A DNA stretch of 64,000 bases, taken from assembly GCF_025490915.1 (NCBI RefSeq), contig NZ_JANQBA010000004.1, positions 62,001-126,000 of the forward strand, read 5' to 3'. Shown piece by piece: positions 39,395-47,215 of the stretch (positions are counted from its first letter, which is position 1; every line of letters begins with the position of its first letter). A program made the position numbers and the translations under genes. This stretch comes from Lacticaseibacillus parakribbianus. GTDB lineage: Bacteria; Bacillota; Bacilli; Lactobacillales; Lactobacillaceae. The notes beneath the pieces were generated by a model. The model was not told where the DNA came from. It made no database searches and saw nothing but the letters and a program-made list of their open reading frames with translations.

Positions 39395-40084
39395 CTAGTT
39401 TTTGGCGGTGCTGGTGTAGACGGTGATCGGCCGGCCGACCTTCAGGTACTTGATGTCTGAGGAGACCGCGTCTTGGGTCAGCAGGTAGTCGAGGTACTTC
39501 TTGGTCGAAATGCGCGACAGCTTGGCGGCCTTGGCCAGCTCCTGGTTGGAGAACGGCTGCGGCAGCGTCGCCACCAGGGCCCGAATCTTGGCCAGCGTCA
39601 TCGCCGACAGGCCCTTGGGCAGCGCCTCTTGCACGGGCGGCTGACTGCCGGCGGTGAACAGATGATCGAGGTCGTCTTGCGACAGCGCCGCGGCGCCTTC
39701 GGTCACCTGCTGGAAGGTCAAGAAGCGCTGAATCGCCGCGCTGAAGCGGGCGAAGGTGAAGGGCTTGACCAGGTAGTCCAAGACGCCGTAGTCAAGCGCC
39801 GGGCGAATGTGGGCCATGTCGCTGGCCGCCGTCAGCATGATCACCTGCGGGTGCAGTCCGGCCGCGGTCAGCTCGCTCAGCAGCTGGTCGCCGGTCAGCT
39901 CGGGCATGTAGACATCCAGCAAAATCAAATCGACCGGCTGCGCCGCGGCGGCGGCCAGCGCCGCGGCGGCATTGCCAAAGCTTGACACCGCAAGCTCGCT
40001 CGGCGCAATCACGCGCCGCAGGTACTGCGCGTTGAGCTCTCGCACCATCGGGTCGTCTTCCACAATCATCACATGCGTCGTCAT
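39395..40084 (-). CDS. response regulator, CitB/DcuR/MalR type
   Basis: A 229-residue regulator. The receiver domain (about 1-120) has the acidic pair EDD, the phosphorylated Asp in LILLDVYMPE (about 55) and the Lys in YLVKPF. The C-terminal part (about 160-225) is a helix-turn-helix with QPFSNQELAKAAKLSRISTK, as in CitB/DcuR-type regulators. AAGGAG lies 7 bp before the ATG at 40084, which follows the kinase stop codon by a few bases. With the kinase it forms a system of the class that senses citrate, malate or fumarate, and it is convergent with the permease-dehydrogenase operon. Confidence 0.88.
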   Translation of the reverse strand: MTTHVMIVEDDPMVRELNAQYLRRVIAPSELAVSSFGNAAAALAAAAAQPVDLILLDVYMPELTGDQLLSELTAAGLHPQVIMLTAASDMAHIRPALDYGVLDYLVKPFTFARFSAAIQRFLTFQQVTEGAAALSQDDLDHLFTAGSQPPVQEALPKGLSAMTLAKIRALVATLPQPFSNQELAKAAKLSRISTKKYLDYLLTQDAVSSDIKYLKVGRPITVYTSTAKN

Positions 40085-40088
40085 CTCG

Positions 40089-41714
40089 TCACTCCTTTTC
40101 CCCCGCCGCCGGCAGTGCAAGCGGCAACTCCACCGTCATGACCGTGCCGTGCGGCTGATTATCGTCGCATTCCAAAATTCCGTGATGGGCGTGAACCACG
40201 CCGGCCACCAGGCTGAGCCCAAAGCCGCGGCCCTCCCCCTTGGTGGAAAAGTGCGGGGTGAAGATCTGGTCCTTGATGGTCGGCGCCACCCCGGCGCCGT
40301 TGTCACTGACGACGATCAACACCGTGGCACTTTCCGCGTCGTAATTCAGCGCCAGCTCGACCGTGCCGCCGTCGGTCGCCACGGCGTCCAGGGCGTTGTC
40401 GATCAGGTTGCCCAGCACCTTGATCAGGTCGGACTGAATCATCGCGGCCTCGCCGACCACGGCCGGCAGCGCGGAATCCTTGGTCACCGTCAGCGTTTTG
40501 CCCTGCTCGTGAGCCTCGTTGCGCTTGCCGATCAAAAAGCCCGTGATCGCCGGCAGCCGAATCCGCGCGTTCAGGTCGCCGAACTCGCTTTGGTAGTTGT
40601 GGTGAACGTCTTGGATGAAGGCCTGCAGCTTGTCGTACTCCGCCATTTCCACCAGCCCGGAGATCACCTGCAGCTTGTTCATGAACTCGTGCTGCTGAGC
40701 CCGCAAGGCGTCGATGTACTGACGGGTGCCGGCCAGCTGCGCGACCAGGCGCTGGTAATCGGATTGGTCGTGAAACAGCGCCAGCCGCCCGAGGTTGACC
40801 TTGCCGGCCATCAGGGGCGTCGTGGCGACGATCAGCTCGCGGTTGCGAATCGCTACCGACTGGGCCGCGACCCGCGCGTTGCGGCCGAACAGCGCCGCGG
40901 TCAGGTCGGGCGGCAGCGTCGCCCCGGCCTCAAGCCCCGGAAACAGTGCCTGGGCGACCTGGTTGAGCTGCATGATGGCCCCGGCCGGATCGATGGCGAT
41001 CAGCCCCTCGGACATGCTTTCCTTCAGGGCCGTCAGCTCGGTGACCTGCGCGGCGATGGCGTCGGGCTCCATGCCCAAAAGCCGCCGGCGAATGTACCAG
41101 GAGATCCACACCGCGGCGACGATGCCAAGCGCCAGGCCGATGCCGGCGCCGAGCAGAATCGGGCCGAGCGACGCGCGGGTCTCCGCCTTAACCGTTTTGA
41201 CCGTCACCGTGATGCAGACGATGCCGATCTGGCGGTGCTGGCCGTTGTAAATCGGGGCGAAGTAGCGGTACTCCGGCCCCAGCACCCCGAGCTTCTTGGA
41301 AAAATGGGCCTTGCCGTGCCGCGACTTGGCCGCGTCGTGGCGCAGCAAGAAGGACTGCCCGATCTGCGCCTTGACCGGGTGCGAGTAACGGATCAGGTCC
41401 TGGTTCATCACGACCACCGCGTCGACCTTCATCGCCTTTTGAATCCGGTGGGTGTAGCGCTCAATCGCGTTGTCGGCGCTTTGGGGCGGCTCATGCGCGA
41501 CCAGGTTGTTGCGAACCACCGGGCTTTGCCGCACGACGTTGCCGATGTTTTGGATGGTGGTGTTGGTGCGTTGCGCCACGGCCGACGCGGTGTGAAGCGC
41601 CACGATGATGCCGGAGATCAGCAAAGACACCGCCACGGTGAGCCCGATGGCGGCGATGATCAAGGTGCGAAGTGATAGGCGCCGGCGCGGCGCGTTCAAG
41701 GCAGTTTTAGACAT
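40089..41714 (-). CDS. sensor histidine kinase, CitA/DcuS/MalK type
   Basis: A 541-residue kinase. A first membrane helix (about 18-41) is followed by an extracytoplasmic PAS-like sensor (about 45-180), a second helix (about 185-205), a cytoplasmic PAS domain (about 225-320), a SPOB-type dimerisation helix with the His in QQHEFMNKLQVISGLVEMAE, and the ATPase domain (NLIDNALDAV, DNGAGV, GRGFGLSLV). This is the domain order of kinases that sense C4-dicarboxylates and citrate. It likely controls the AEC permease-dehydrogenase operon; a malate-type ligand is inferred only. Confidence 0.88.
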   Translation of the reverse strand: MSKTALNAPRRRLSLRTLIIAAIGLTVAVSLLISGIIVALHTASAVAQRTNTTIQNIGNVVRQSPVVRNNLVAHEPPQSADNAIERYTHRIQKAMKVDAVVVMNQDLIRYSHPVKAQIGQSFLLRHDAAKSRHGKAHFSKKLGVLGPEYRYFAPIYNGQHRQIGIVCITVTVKTVKAETRASLGPILLGAGIGLALGIVAAVWISWYIRRRLLGMEPDAIAAQVTELTALKESMSEGLIAIDPAGAIMQLNQVAQALFPGLEAGATLPPDLTAALFGRNARVAAQSVAIRNRELIVATTPLMAGKVNLGRLALFHDQSDYQRLVAQLAGTRQYIDALRAQQHEFMNKLQVISGLVEMAEYDKLQAFIQDVHHNYQSEFGDLNARIRLPAITGFLIGKRNEAHEQGKTLTVTKDSALPAVVGEAAMIQSDLIKVLGNLIDNALDAVATDGGTVELALNYDAESATVLIVVSDNGAGVAPTIKDQIFTPHFSTKGEGRGFGLSLVAGVVHAHHGILECDDNQPHGTVMTVELPLALPAAGEKE

Positions 41715-41848
41715 GATGACCCGTCCCTCAAAGTTGTACCCCTATCATACCACGCGGTGCCACGTAAAAAAGGAAACCACCGAACCGGCGATTTCCCAAA
41801 GTTCAATCATCACGCTGCGCTGACGCCAAGCCTTGCCCGTGCTTACGG

Positions 41849-42307
41849 CTACGCCCCGGGTCGCTCGGCCTGCTGTTGGGCCACCAGCTTCGCGCAGTCG
41901 GCACACAGGCCGTACAGCTCGAAGTTGTGGCTTTGAATCTGGGCCCCTTGCAGCTGCGTCTCAAAGTAGCCCAGGGGGCACATCTGAATCTCCTGAACGC
42001 GGTGGCAGCGCTGGCAGATGAAGTGGTGGTGGTGCGGGTGCTGGAAGTCGCACTGCAGCTTGACGGTGGCCTGTTCGCCCTGAACGTCGGTTTCGAGGAT
42101 GCCGAGCTGCTCGAACTCCTTGACGTTGCGGTAAATGGTGTCGTGCGACAGCCCCGGGTACTGGCTTCTCATGTGCTTGTCCACCTGGGTCACCGTGACG
42201 TAGCTGTCGGCATGGGCCGCCAGGTAATCCACCAGGTCGCGGCGCTGCTTGGTCATGCGCATACCGCTGGCCTTGATTCTCTCGATTGCAATCAGACTCG
42301 CGCCCAT
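41849..42307 (-). CDS. Fur-family metalloregulator (Zur/Fur/PerR group)
   Basis: A 152-residue protein with the winged helix of Fur proteins (MTKQRRDLVDYLAAH, then LSHDTIYRNVKEFEQLGIL) and the dimerisation domain with metal ligands: HPHHHHFICQRCHRVQEI and CADCAKLV. The two C-x-x-C pairs form the structural zinc site. The His-rich HPHHHHF segment is in the usual regulatory site region. Which metal it senses cannot be told with certainty; a Zur-like role is plausible. Two ATG codons in a row (42310, 42307) follow GAGAGG; the second has better spacing. A palindrome lies in its promoter. Confidence 0.85.
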   Translation of the reverse strand: MGASLIAIERIKASGMRMTKQRRDLVDYLAAHADSYVTVTQVDKHMRSQYPGLSHDTIYRNVKEFEQLGILETDVQGEQATVKLQCDFQHPHHHHFICQRCHRVQEIQMCPLGYFETQLQGAQIQSHNFELYGLCADCAKLVAQQQAERPGA

Positions 42308-42323
42308 CATGTTCCGCCTCTCT

Positions 42324-42355
42324 TAATCGTAAACGTTCCGATTATGCGTATTGTA
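42324..42355 (-). promoter_or_regulatory. promoter and palindromic operator of the Fur-family gene
   Basis: TACAAT (42355-42350) on the minus strand, followed by TAATCG-N9-CGATTA (42324-42344), a perfect 6+9+6 inverted repeat between the -10 and the ribosome binding site. The size and position fit autoregulation by a Fur-type repressor. Confidence 0.55.
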
Positions 42356-42374
42356 GCACAGGCCGCACCCGGCT

Positions 42375-42953
42375 TCAACCGGGCAACCCGGCGGCGCTCA
42401 GCGCCAGATGCTTCATGAAACTGTCGATCTGGCGGCAGGCGGCCTGCCAGTCGTCGTTGACCACAACGTGAGCGTAAGGGGCAAGCGCCGGCGGCAGCTG
42501 CAGATCGCGGCTGTACTCCGGGCTGGCCAGCCGGGCGGCGATCATCTTGGGGTCGTCGCCTCGGGCCAGCAGCCGCGCCTTGAGCACCGCCGGGTCCTGG
42601 ATGGTCAAATACAACACCGCAATCTTGGGCCCCAGCGTCTTGGCGTAAGTGATTGCCCCGGCGGTGTCCAGCACGATGCTGGCGAAGTTGGCCCGCCGCC
42701 ACGCGGCATCCAGCGACTCAAAGGAGCTGCCGTACCGAAAACCTGCGTAGGTCACCGCTTCAATGTAGTGATTCTTGGCGAAGCTGTCTGCCGTCTCGAA
42801 GTGGTAATCCACGCCGTCGACCTCGCCAACGCGCTTGGGACGCGTCGTGTGTGTCATCACCCGCTGAATGTTGTAGGTGGCCTGCAGGTAGCGGCTCACC
42901 GTGGTTTTGCCCGTGCCGGTGGCGCCGGTGATGACAATCAGTTTCTGTTGCAC
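42375..42953 (-). CDS. guanylate kinase-like nucleotide-binding protein
   Basis: A 192-residue protein with P-loop GATGTGKTT near the start and guanylate-kinase features: THTTRPKRVGEVDGVDYHF (the GMP-binding T-x-R-x-x-x-x-x-G-E-x-x-G-x-x-Y/H-F region) and YLTIQDPAVLKARLLARGDD. The start is most likely a GTG at 42953 after GAGG; the ATG at 43055 lies upstream of the -10 (TACAAT, 42990-42985) and is unlikely. Guanylate kinase normally is essential, and this protein is more divergent than the usual Gmk, so it may be a second, specialised copy. Single gene. Confidence 0.75.
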   Translation of the reverse strand: MQQKLIVITGATGTGKTTVSRYLQATYNIQRVMTHTTRPKRVGEVDGVDYHFETADSFAKNHYIEAVTYAGFRYGSSFESLDAAWRRANFASIVLDTAGAITYAKTLGPKIAVLYLTIQDPAVLKARLLARGDDPKMIAARLASPEYSRDLQLPPALAPYAHVVVNDDWQAACRQIDSFMKHLALSAAGLPG

Positions 42954-43008
42954 AATGCCGTCCTCGATTCTTAGGTTTGTGTCGATTGTAGCATGCCGCG
43001 GCGCAAAT

Positions 43009-43034
43009 AAAAACGCCTGCCAACTGCGGCAGGC
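43009..43034 (-). terminator. intrinsic terminator of the NlpC/P60 hydrolase gene
   Basis: GCCTGCC (43015-43021) pairs with GGCAGGC (43028-43034), loop of 6; five T follow on the minus strand. Confidence 0.82.
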
Positions 43035-43061
43035 ATTCACTGGTGAGTGTGTCAATCGTGA

Positions 43062-44276
43062 TTACAGGCGACGCGCGAAGCTTGGCGTGAAGGTACCGGC
43101 CAGCGATACGACGCGAACGGATTCGCCCGGGCGTGGCGCGTGAACGTACTGGCCCCCGCCGACGTAGATGGCGACGTGGTAAGCGGCGCCGCGGCTGCCC
43201 CAAAACAGGAGATCGCCGGGCTGCAGGCTGCTCAGGGAGACTTCGGAGCCGTAGTTGCCTTGTTGTGCCGCCTGGTGCGGCAGGGAAATGCCGACCTGGG
43301 AGGCGGCCCACATCACAAGGCCGGAGCAGTCGAAGCCGACGGATGGGCTGGCAGCGGCGTAGACGTAAGGGCGGCCAACCATGGAGACGGCGGCGCTCAC
43401 CATGCTGCTGTACGAGCCGGAACCGTAAGAGCCGGAGACGTTGCCGGCCGGCTTTGGCGTCGTGGTCTTGGTGGCCGTGTTGCCGGTGGTCGTCGCCTTT
43501 TGAATCGTGGTGGCGGCAGCCTTGGCCGTGGTCTTGGCCTTGGCGGCTGCGGCGGCCAGCGTGGCGGCCTGAGCCGTCGCGGAGGTCAACTTGGCCTGCA
43601 GCTTGGCAACGGCGTCCTTGTTGTCGGCGAGCTTCTTGTCAAGCGCGGCGGATTCCTTCTTGGCCTGGGCCTGAAGCTTGGTCAGGTCGGTCTTGTCGGC
43701 GACCAGCTGGTTCTCGGTGGCGACCAGCTCGGTCTTTTTGGCCACCTGGTCGGCCTTGAGGGTCGTGACCTTGGCCTTGGCTTCCTTGACCGCGTCCAGC
43801 GCGTCCTTGTTGGCCTGGTTGAGCTTGTTGACGGTCATCCCGCGGGACACCAGGTCGGACAGGTCCTTGGCGTTCAGCAGGAAGTCCAGGTAGATGTTAC
43901 CGGTGGCGGAGTCGCCGACCTGCTTTTGCAGGGAAATCAGCTGCTTCTTCAAAACCGCCTTGCGACTGGCAACTTCCTTGGACTGCTTGGCAATCTGGGT
44001 GTCGTAGCCGGCAATCGTCTTGGTGGTCGCGGCAACGGCCGCCTTGGCCTTCTCGATTGCCAAGGTCTTGTCGGAGACCTTGTTGTCGATCTTGGCGACG
44101 TTCTCTTGAGCGGTTTGCAGGTCGGCCAAAAGCTTGTCGCCCTCGCTCTTCTTGGCACTCAGCGCCGACTTGGCGTCGCTGACGGTATCAGCGGAAACGG
44201 TGGCGCCGGTGCTGAAGGTGCCGGCGGCGATCAGGGTCGCGACGGCGATCATTGTTAAGGACTTGGTTAGCTTCAT
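43062..44276 (-). CDS. secreted NlpC/P60 peptidoglycan hydrolase with coiled-coil domain
   Basis: A 404-residue secreted enzyme. A signal peptide (about 1-29, cleavage near VSA-DTV) is followed by a long coiled coil (about 30-240) and an Ala/Thr/Lys-rich linker. The C-terminal NlpC/P60 domain (about 295-395) has the catalytic Cys in GFDCSGLVMWAAS, the His in YHVAIYVGG and the third polar residue in YVHAPR. It cleaves D-Glu-diamino acid bonds in wall peptides, as in the PcsB/p75-like hydrolases. The ATG at 44276 is preferred over the GTG four codons earlier. A perfect WalR box upstream places it under cell-wall control. Confidence 0.92.
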   Translation of the reverse strand: MKLTKSLTMIAVATLIAAGTFSTGATVSADTVSDAKSALSAKKSEGDKLLADLQTAQENVAKIDNKVSDKTLAIEKAKAAVAATTKTIAGYDTQIAKQSKEVASRKAVLKKQLISLQKQVGDSATGNIYLDFLLNAKDLSDLVSRGMTVNKLNQANKDALDAVKEAKAKVTTLKADQVAKKTELVATENQLVADKTDLTKLQAQAKKESAALDKKLADNKDAVAKLQAKLTSATAQAATLAAAAAKAKTTAKAAATTIQKATTTGNTATKTTTPKPAGNVSGSYGSGSYSSMVSAAVSMVGRPYVYAAASPSVGFDCSGLVMWAASQVGISLPHQAAQQGNYGSEVSLSSLQPGDLLFWGSRGAAYHVAIYVGGGQYVHAPRPGESVRVVSLAGTFTPSFARRL

Positions 44277-44309
44277 ATGTTGACACACTCCTCTTACTCA
44301 CTGTTATGC

Positions 44310-44342
44310 AGTATAGCAAGTCAACATTACAGGGTTGTTACA
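44310..44342 (-). promoter_or_regulatory. WalR (YycF) box and promoter of the NlpC/P60 gene
   Basis: TGTAAC (44342-44337), five bases, TGTAAT (44331-44326) on the minus strand exactly match the WalR consensus TGTWAH-N5-TGTWAH. The -10 TATACT (44315-44310), with an extended TG, starts 10 bp further on. The box overlaps the -35 position, as at WalR-activated hydrolase genes. Confidence 0.75.
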
Positions 44343-44484
44343 ACTGAGTTAACAAACCGAGTCGAATGCGCAACAGAACGGGGTTTCGCCGCGACTCGGC
44401 CTAGGTCTGCGCCCGGCTGAACACGCTTTCCCGCCGCGAAAAATGATTTAATTTTGAATAATATGACTGTATTTATGAGGCGCA

Positions 44485-44514
44485 AAAAACGCCTTGCAAG
44501 CAATTTGCAAGGCG
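44485..44514 (-). terminator. intrinsic terminator of the 115-residue protein gene
   Basis: CGCCTTGCAA (44490-44499) pairs with TTGCAAGGCG (44505-44514); six T follow on the minus strand. Confidence 0.85.
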
Positions 44515-44519
44515 CCTTC

Positions 44520-44867
44520 TCACGCGGTTTGGACCGGCACCACTTCGACGTGGAGCTGGTAGGTCTCACTTTCGTCCATCACCGCAATCACAAAATGATC
44601 GTCGGCAAACCAGGACACCGACAGCCGCTCGCCGACGGCCGCAGTCAGGCCGGCCAGGTCCAGCGGTCGCTGCTGCAAAAACGCGAACAGCCGGTCGGTC
44701 AAGTCGTGCAGATCCGGCAGCGTGCTAGCCGAAAGCTCGCTTGCAAGCAGGCTCAAGGCCTTTTGCGTCGCCGCCTCGAAAGTCAAAAGCGGCTCCTGGT
44801 CCAACCCGGCGTAAAACACCGCCAGGGATTGGTTCTGATAACTGGCTCCGATGACACTGTATGGCAT
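44520..44867 (-). CDS. hypothetical cytoplasmic protein, 115 residues
   Basis: A 115-residue acidic protein without membrane segments, starting MPYSVIGASYQNQSLAVFYA. I do not recognise a family. The frame opens at 44930, but GGGGGGTGG lies 4 bp before the ATG at 44867, and an extended -10 (TGCTATACT, TATACT 44901-44896) lies 29 bp upstream. Single gene with its own promoter and terminator between the wall hydrolase and tyrS. Confidence 0.65.
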   Translation of the reverse strand: MPYSVIGASYQNQSLAVFYAGLDQEPLLTFEAATQKALSLLASELSASTLPDLHDLTDRLFAFLQQRPLDLAGLTAAVGERLSVSWFADDHFVIAVMDESETYQLHVEVVPVQTA

Positions 44868-44997
44868 CACGCCACCCCCCACAGTCGTTTCACTCAGTAT
44901 AGCATCGTGGGGTGCGGCCGGCCAGCCCACCAGGGGCGGTGTCGCCTAGCAGCGCCGCGGCGGTCGCAGCGTTGCCGGCAGGCCGCATTCGCCCACA

Positions 44998-45030
44998 CCA
45001 CAAGACGCCGACCCAGTCGGCGTCCTGTGG
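44998..45030 (-). terminator. hairpin downstream of tyrS
   Basis: CCACAAGACGCCGA (44998-45011) pairs with TCGGCGTCCTGTGG (45017-45030) with one mismatch, 30 bp beyond the tyrS stop. There is no T-tract, so termination is uncertain. Confidence 0.5.
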
Positions 45031-45060
45031 CTCAGCGGCGGCCGGGTTCGCCTGCGTCGT

Positions 45061-46320
45061 TTACTGAATGTGAACCAGGAAGTACTTCTTCTTGCCGCGG
45101 CGAACGATCACGTACTGACCGTCGAAGCGGGTGCTTGGGTCGACCACGAAATCGACGTCGCGCTGCTTGTCGCCGTTGATCGAAATCGCGCCGTTTTGGA
45201 CGTCCTCTCGGGCCTGGCGGCGGCTGGCCTCGATCTTGGTGGTGTCGACCAGCCAGGTGATCAGGTTCTCCGGGGTGCTCGGTGCCGTGGCGCTTGGGAA
45301 CTGCTTGAAGCCCTGCTTGATCTCGGCGGCGGTCAGGTCCTGCACGTCACCGGAGAACAGCGCGGCCGAAATCGCCTCGGCCTCTTCGACCGCCTGCTTG
45401 CCGTGAACAAAGGCCGTGACCTCCTGGGCCAGGCGGCGCTGGGCTTCGCGGCGTTCGGGGTGGGTCTTGGTCGCCTCAACCAACGCCGCGATTTCGTCTC
45501 GGCTCAGGAAGGTGAAGAACTTCAAGAAGCGGTCGACATCCGCGTCGTCTTGGTTGAACCAGAACTGGTAGAACTCGTACGGGCTGGTTTTTTCCGGATC
45601 CAGCCAAACGGCGCCGCCGGCCGACTTGCCGAACTTGGTGCCGTCGGCCTTGAGCATCAGCGGGTTGGTAAGGCCGTACGCCTTGGTGTCTGAACCTTCG
45701 ACCTTGTGGATCAAGTCGATGCCGGCGGTGATGTTGCCCCACTGGTCGGCGCCGCCGAGCTGCACCTGCACGTCTTCGTGCTGCAGCAGGTGCAAAAAGT
45801 CGACGGCCTGCAGGATCTGGTAGGTGAACTCGGTGAAGGAGATGCCGTTTTCAAGCCGAGAGGCGACGACCTCCTTGGCCAGCATCTGGTTGACGGGGAA
45901 CAGCTTGCCGTAATCGCGCAGGAAGTCCAGCATCGACATCTTGGACAGCCAGCTGTAGTTGTCGACGATGCGGAAGTTGTCGGTGCCAAACATCCGCTCC
46001 ATCTGGGCGGTCAGCGCCTTTTTGTTGTGCTCGATCGTCGCCATGGTCTGAAGCACCCGCTCGGAATTGCGGCCGGACGGATCGCCGATCGACCCGGTGC
46101 CGCCGCCGATCAGGATCACCGGCTTGTGCCCCATCAGCTGGAAGCGCTTCAGGATCATGAACGGAATCAGGTGGCCGACGTGCAGCGAGTCGCCGGTCGG
46201 GTCGGTGCCGGCGTAGATGCCGACGTGCTTCTCTTCGGTCAGCTTGCGCAGGCCGGCCTCATCGGTCATCTGGTTCAACGCGCCGCGCCAGGCGAGCTCG
46301 TCTAAAATGTTGTCGCTCAT
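45061..46320 (-). CDS. tyrS: tyrosyl-tRNA synthetase
   Basis: A 419-residue class I aminoacyl-tRNA synthetase that charges tRNA-Tyr. The HIGH motif is seen as SLHVGHL, the KMSKS loop as KFGKS, and the tyrosine-binding YAGTDPTGDSLH and QLGGADQWGNITAG segments are present. The C-terminal S4 RNA-binding domain (about 350-410) includes QNGAISINGDKQRDVDFVV. The length is normal. GGAGG lies 8 bp before the ATG at 46320. Expression is controlled by the T-box leader immediately upstream, with a UAC specifier. Confidence 0.97.
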   Translation of the reverse strand: MSDNILDELAWRGALNQMTDEAGLRKLTEEKHVGIYAGTDPTGDSLHVGHLIPFMILKRFQLMGHKPVILIGGGTGSIGDPSGRNSERVLQTMATIEHNKKALTAQMERMFGTDNFRIVDNYSWLSKMSMLDFLRDYGKLFPVNQMLAKEVVASRLENGISFTEFTYQILQAVDFLHLLQHEDVQVQLGGADQWGNITAGIDLIHKVEGSDTKAYGLTNPLMLKADGTKFGKSAGGAVWLDPEKTSPYEFYQFWFNQDDADVDRFLKFFTFLSRDEIAALVEATKTHPERREAQRRLAQEVTAFVHGKQAVEEAEAISAALFSGDVQDLTAAEIKQGFKQFPSATAPSTPENLITWLVDTTKIEASRRQAREDVQNGAISINGDKQRDVDFVVDPSTRFDGQYVIVRRGKKKYFLVHIQ

Positions 46321-46355
46321 GTTTAGTTCCTCCTCTGTTGGGCCAAAAGCGGCCA

Positions 46356-46580
46356 GCGGGGCAAAAAAAATCGCCCCTAATCAACGAATTGATCAGGGAC
46401 GATTATCACCGCGGTACCACCCAAATTATGACTGTGTCATCACTTTGAATGGGTAACGGCATCGCCCGAATCGCCAGGACTGCAAGAGGTGTAATTCACG
46501 ACCAGGTGCGGGTCGGCTCGCATCATCCGCCGACTTTCTGAAACCGCGCAAGGCCCCTACTGGACTCTTTTGGCTATTAG
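46356..46580 (-). promoter_or_regulatory. tyrosine T-box riboswitch of tyrS
   Basis: On the minus strand the conserved T-box GGTGGTACCGCGG lies at 46421-46409, and the terminator (stem 46371-46384 with 46389-46402, then eight T) follows. In Stem I the specifier is UAC (46493-46491) inside GAATTACACC, matching Tyr. Uncharged tRNA-Tyr would stabilise the antiterminator and allow tyrS transcription. Confidence 0.92.
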
Positions 46581-46584
46581 GTTC

Positions 46585-46612
46585 AGTCTAACACGCCGGC
46601 TCACAAATGCAA
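46585..46612 (-). promoter_or_regulatory. promoter of the tyrS T-box RNA
   Basis: TTGCAT (46612-46607), 16-bp spacer, TAGACT (46590-46585) on the minus strand. The -35 overlaps the end of the preceding ABC permease gene. Confidence 0.6.
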
Positions 46613-47215
46613 GCGCTGATACCACCGAACGCTGAGCGGGAACGACGCGCCACACAGCACCGCGGCGCCAAGCGTCGTCAGCCCCATCAGCCAAGTCCCG
46701 GCCATCTGCACCACCAGCAGCAAGCAAAACCCCAGCACGAAGATCAGCCCGATCGGCACGAACAGCCCGGCCACCGGCCAGCGGCTGCCCAGGCGAATCA
46801 CCGCCGGCAGCCCCAGCCCGATCAATAGCAGCCAAAAAGTCGCCATCAGCCAGATCACCACCCCCACCGCCTTGCCGGCGACAATCGGGTCATCAAAGCA
46901 CAGCTGGCCCAGCCCCTGCAAGGCCGCCTGCATCAGGACACAGGCCGCGCCGCACAGCAGTCCGAAGGCGTATAGCCCGGCCACCACGGTGCGGCGCGTC
47001 AGCGGAAACAGCGCGAGCAGCGCCTTGACGCCGCGCTGGCCGTTCACAATCAGCGGCATGAAGGCGATGATTGCCGTGCCGCCGAAGATACCGCCGCTCA
47101 TCGCCGCGAACGTCGGCTGGTTGGTCAGCGCGAGCAGAAACATCGCCAACCACAGCAGCCACCCGCTCCAGCCCATGCCCATGCTCTGCCAGCTAATTTT
47201 CAACACTGTTTTCAT
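46601..47215 (-). CDS. ABC-2 type permease, small (transporter B)
   Basis: A 204-residue membrane protein with six predicted segments. It lacks a substrate-binding domain and fits permeases that pair with an ATPase of the YtrB/NatA type. The start overlaps the end of the ATPase gene by 23 bp, with GGAGG 8 bp before the ATG. It is the last gene of a five-gene operon that has two ATPase-permease pairs around a GntR regulator. Function is probably export of, or resistance to, a membrane-active compound; the substrate is unknown. Confidence 0.75.
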   Translation of the reverse strand: MKTVLKISWQSMGMGWSGWLLWLAMFLLALTNQPTFAAMSGGIFGGTAIIAFMPLIVNGQRGVKALLALFPLTRRTVVAGLYAFGLLCGAACVLMQAALQGLGQLCFDDPIVAGKAVGVVIWLMATFWLLLIGLGLPAVIRLGSRWPVAGLFVPIGLIFVLGFCLLLVVQMAGTWLMGLTTLGAAVLCGASFPLSVRWYQRLHL

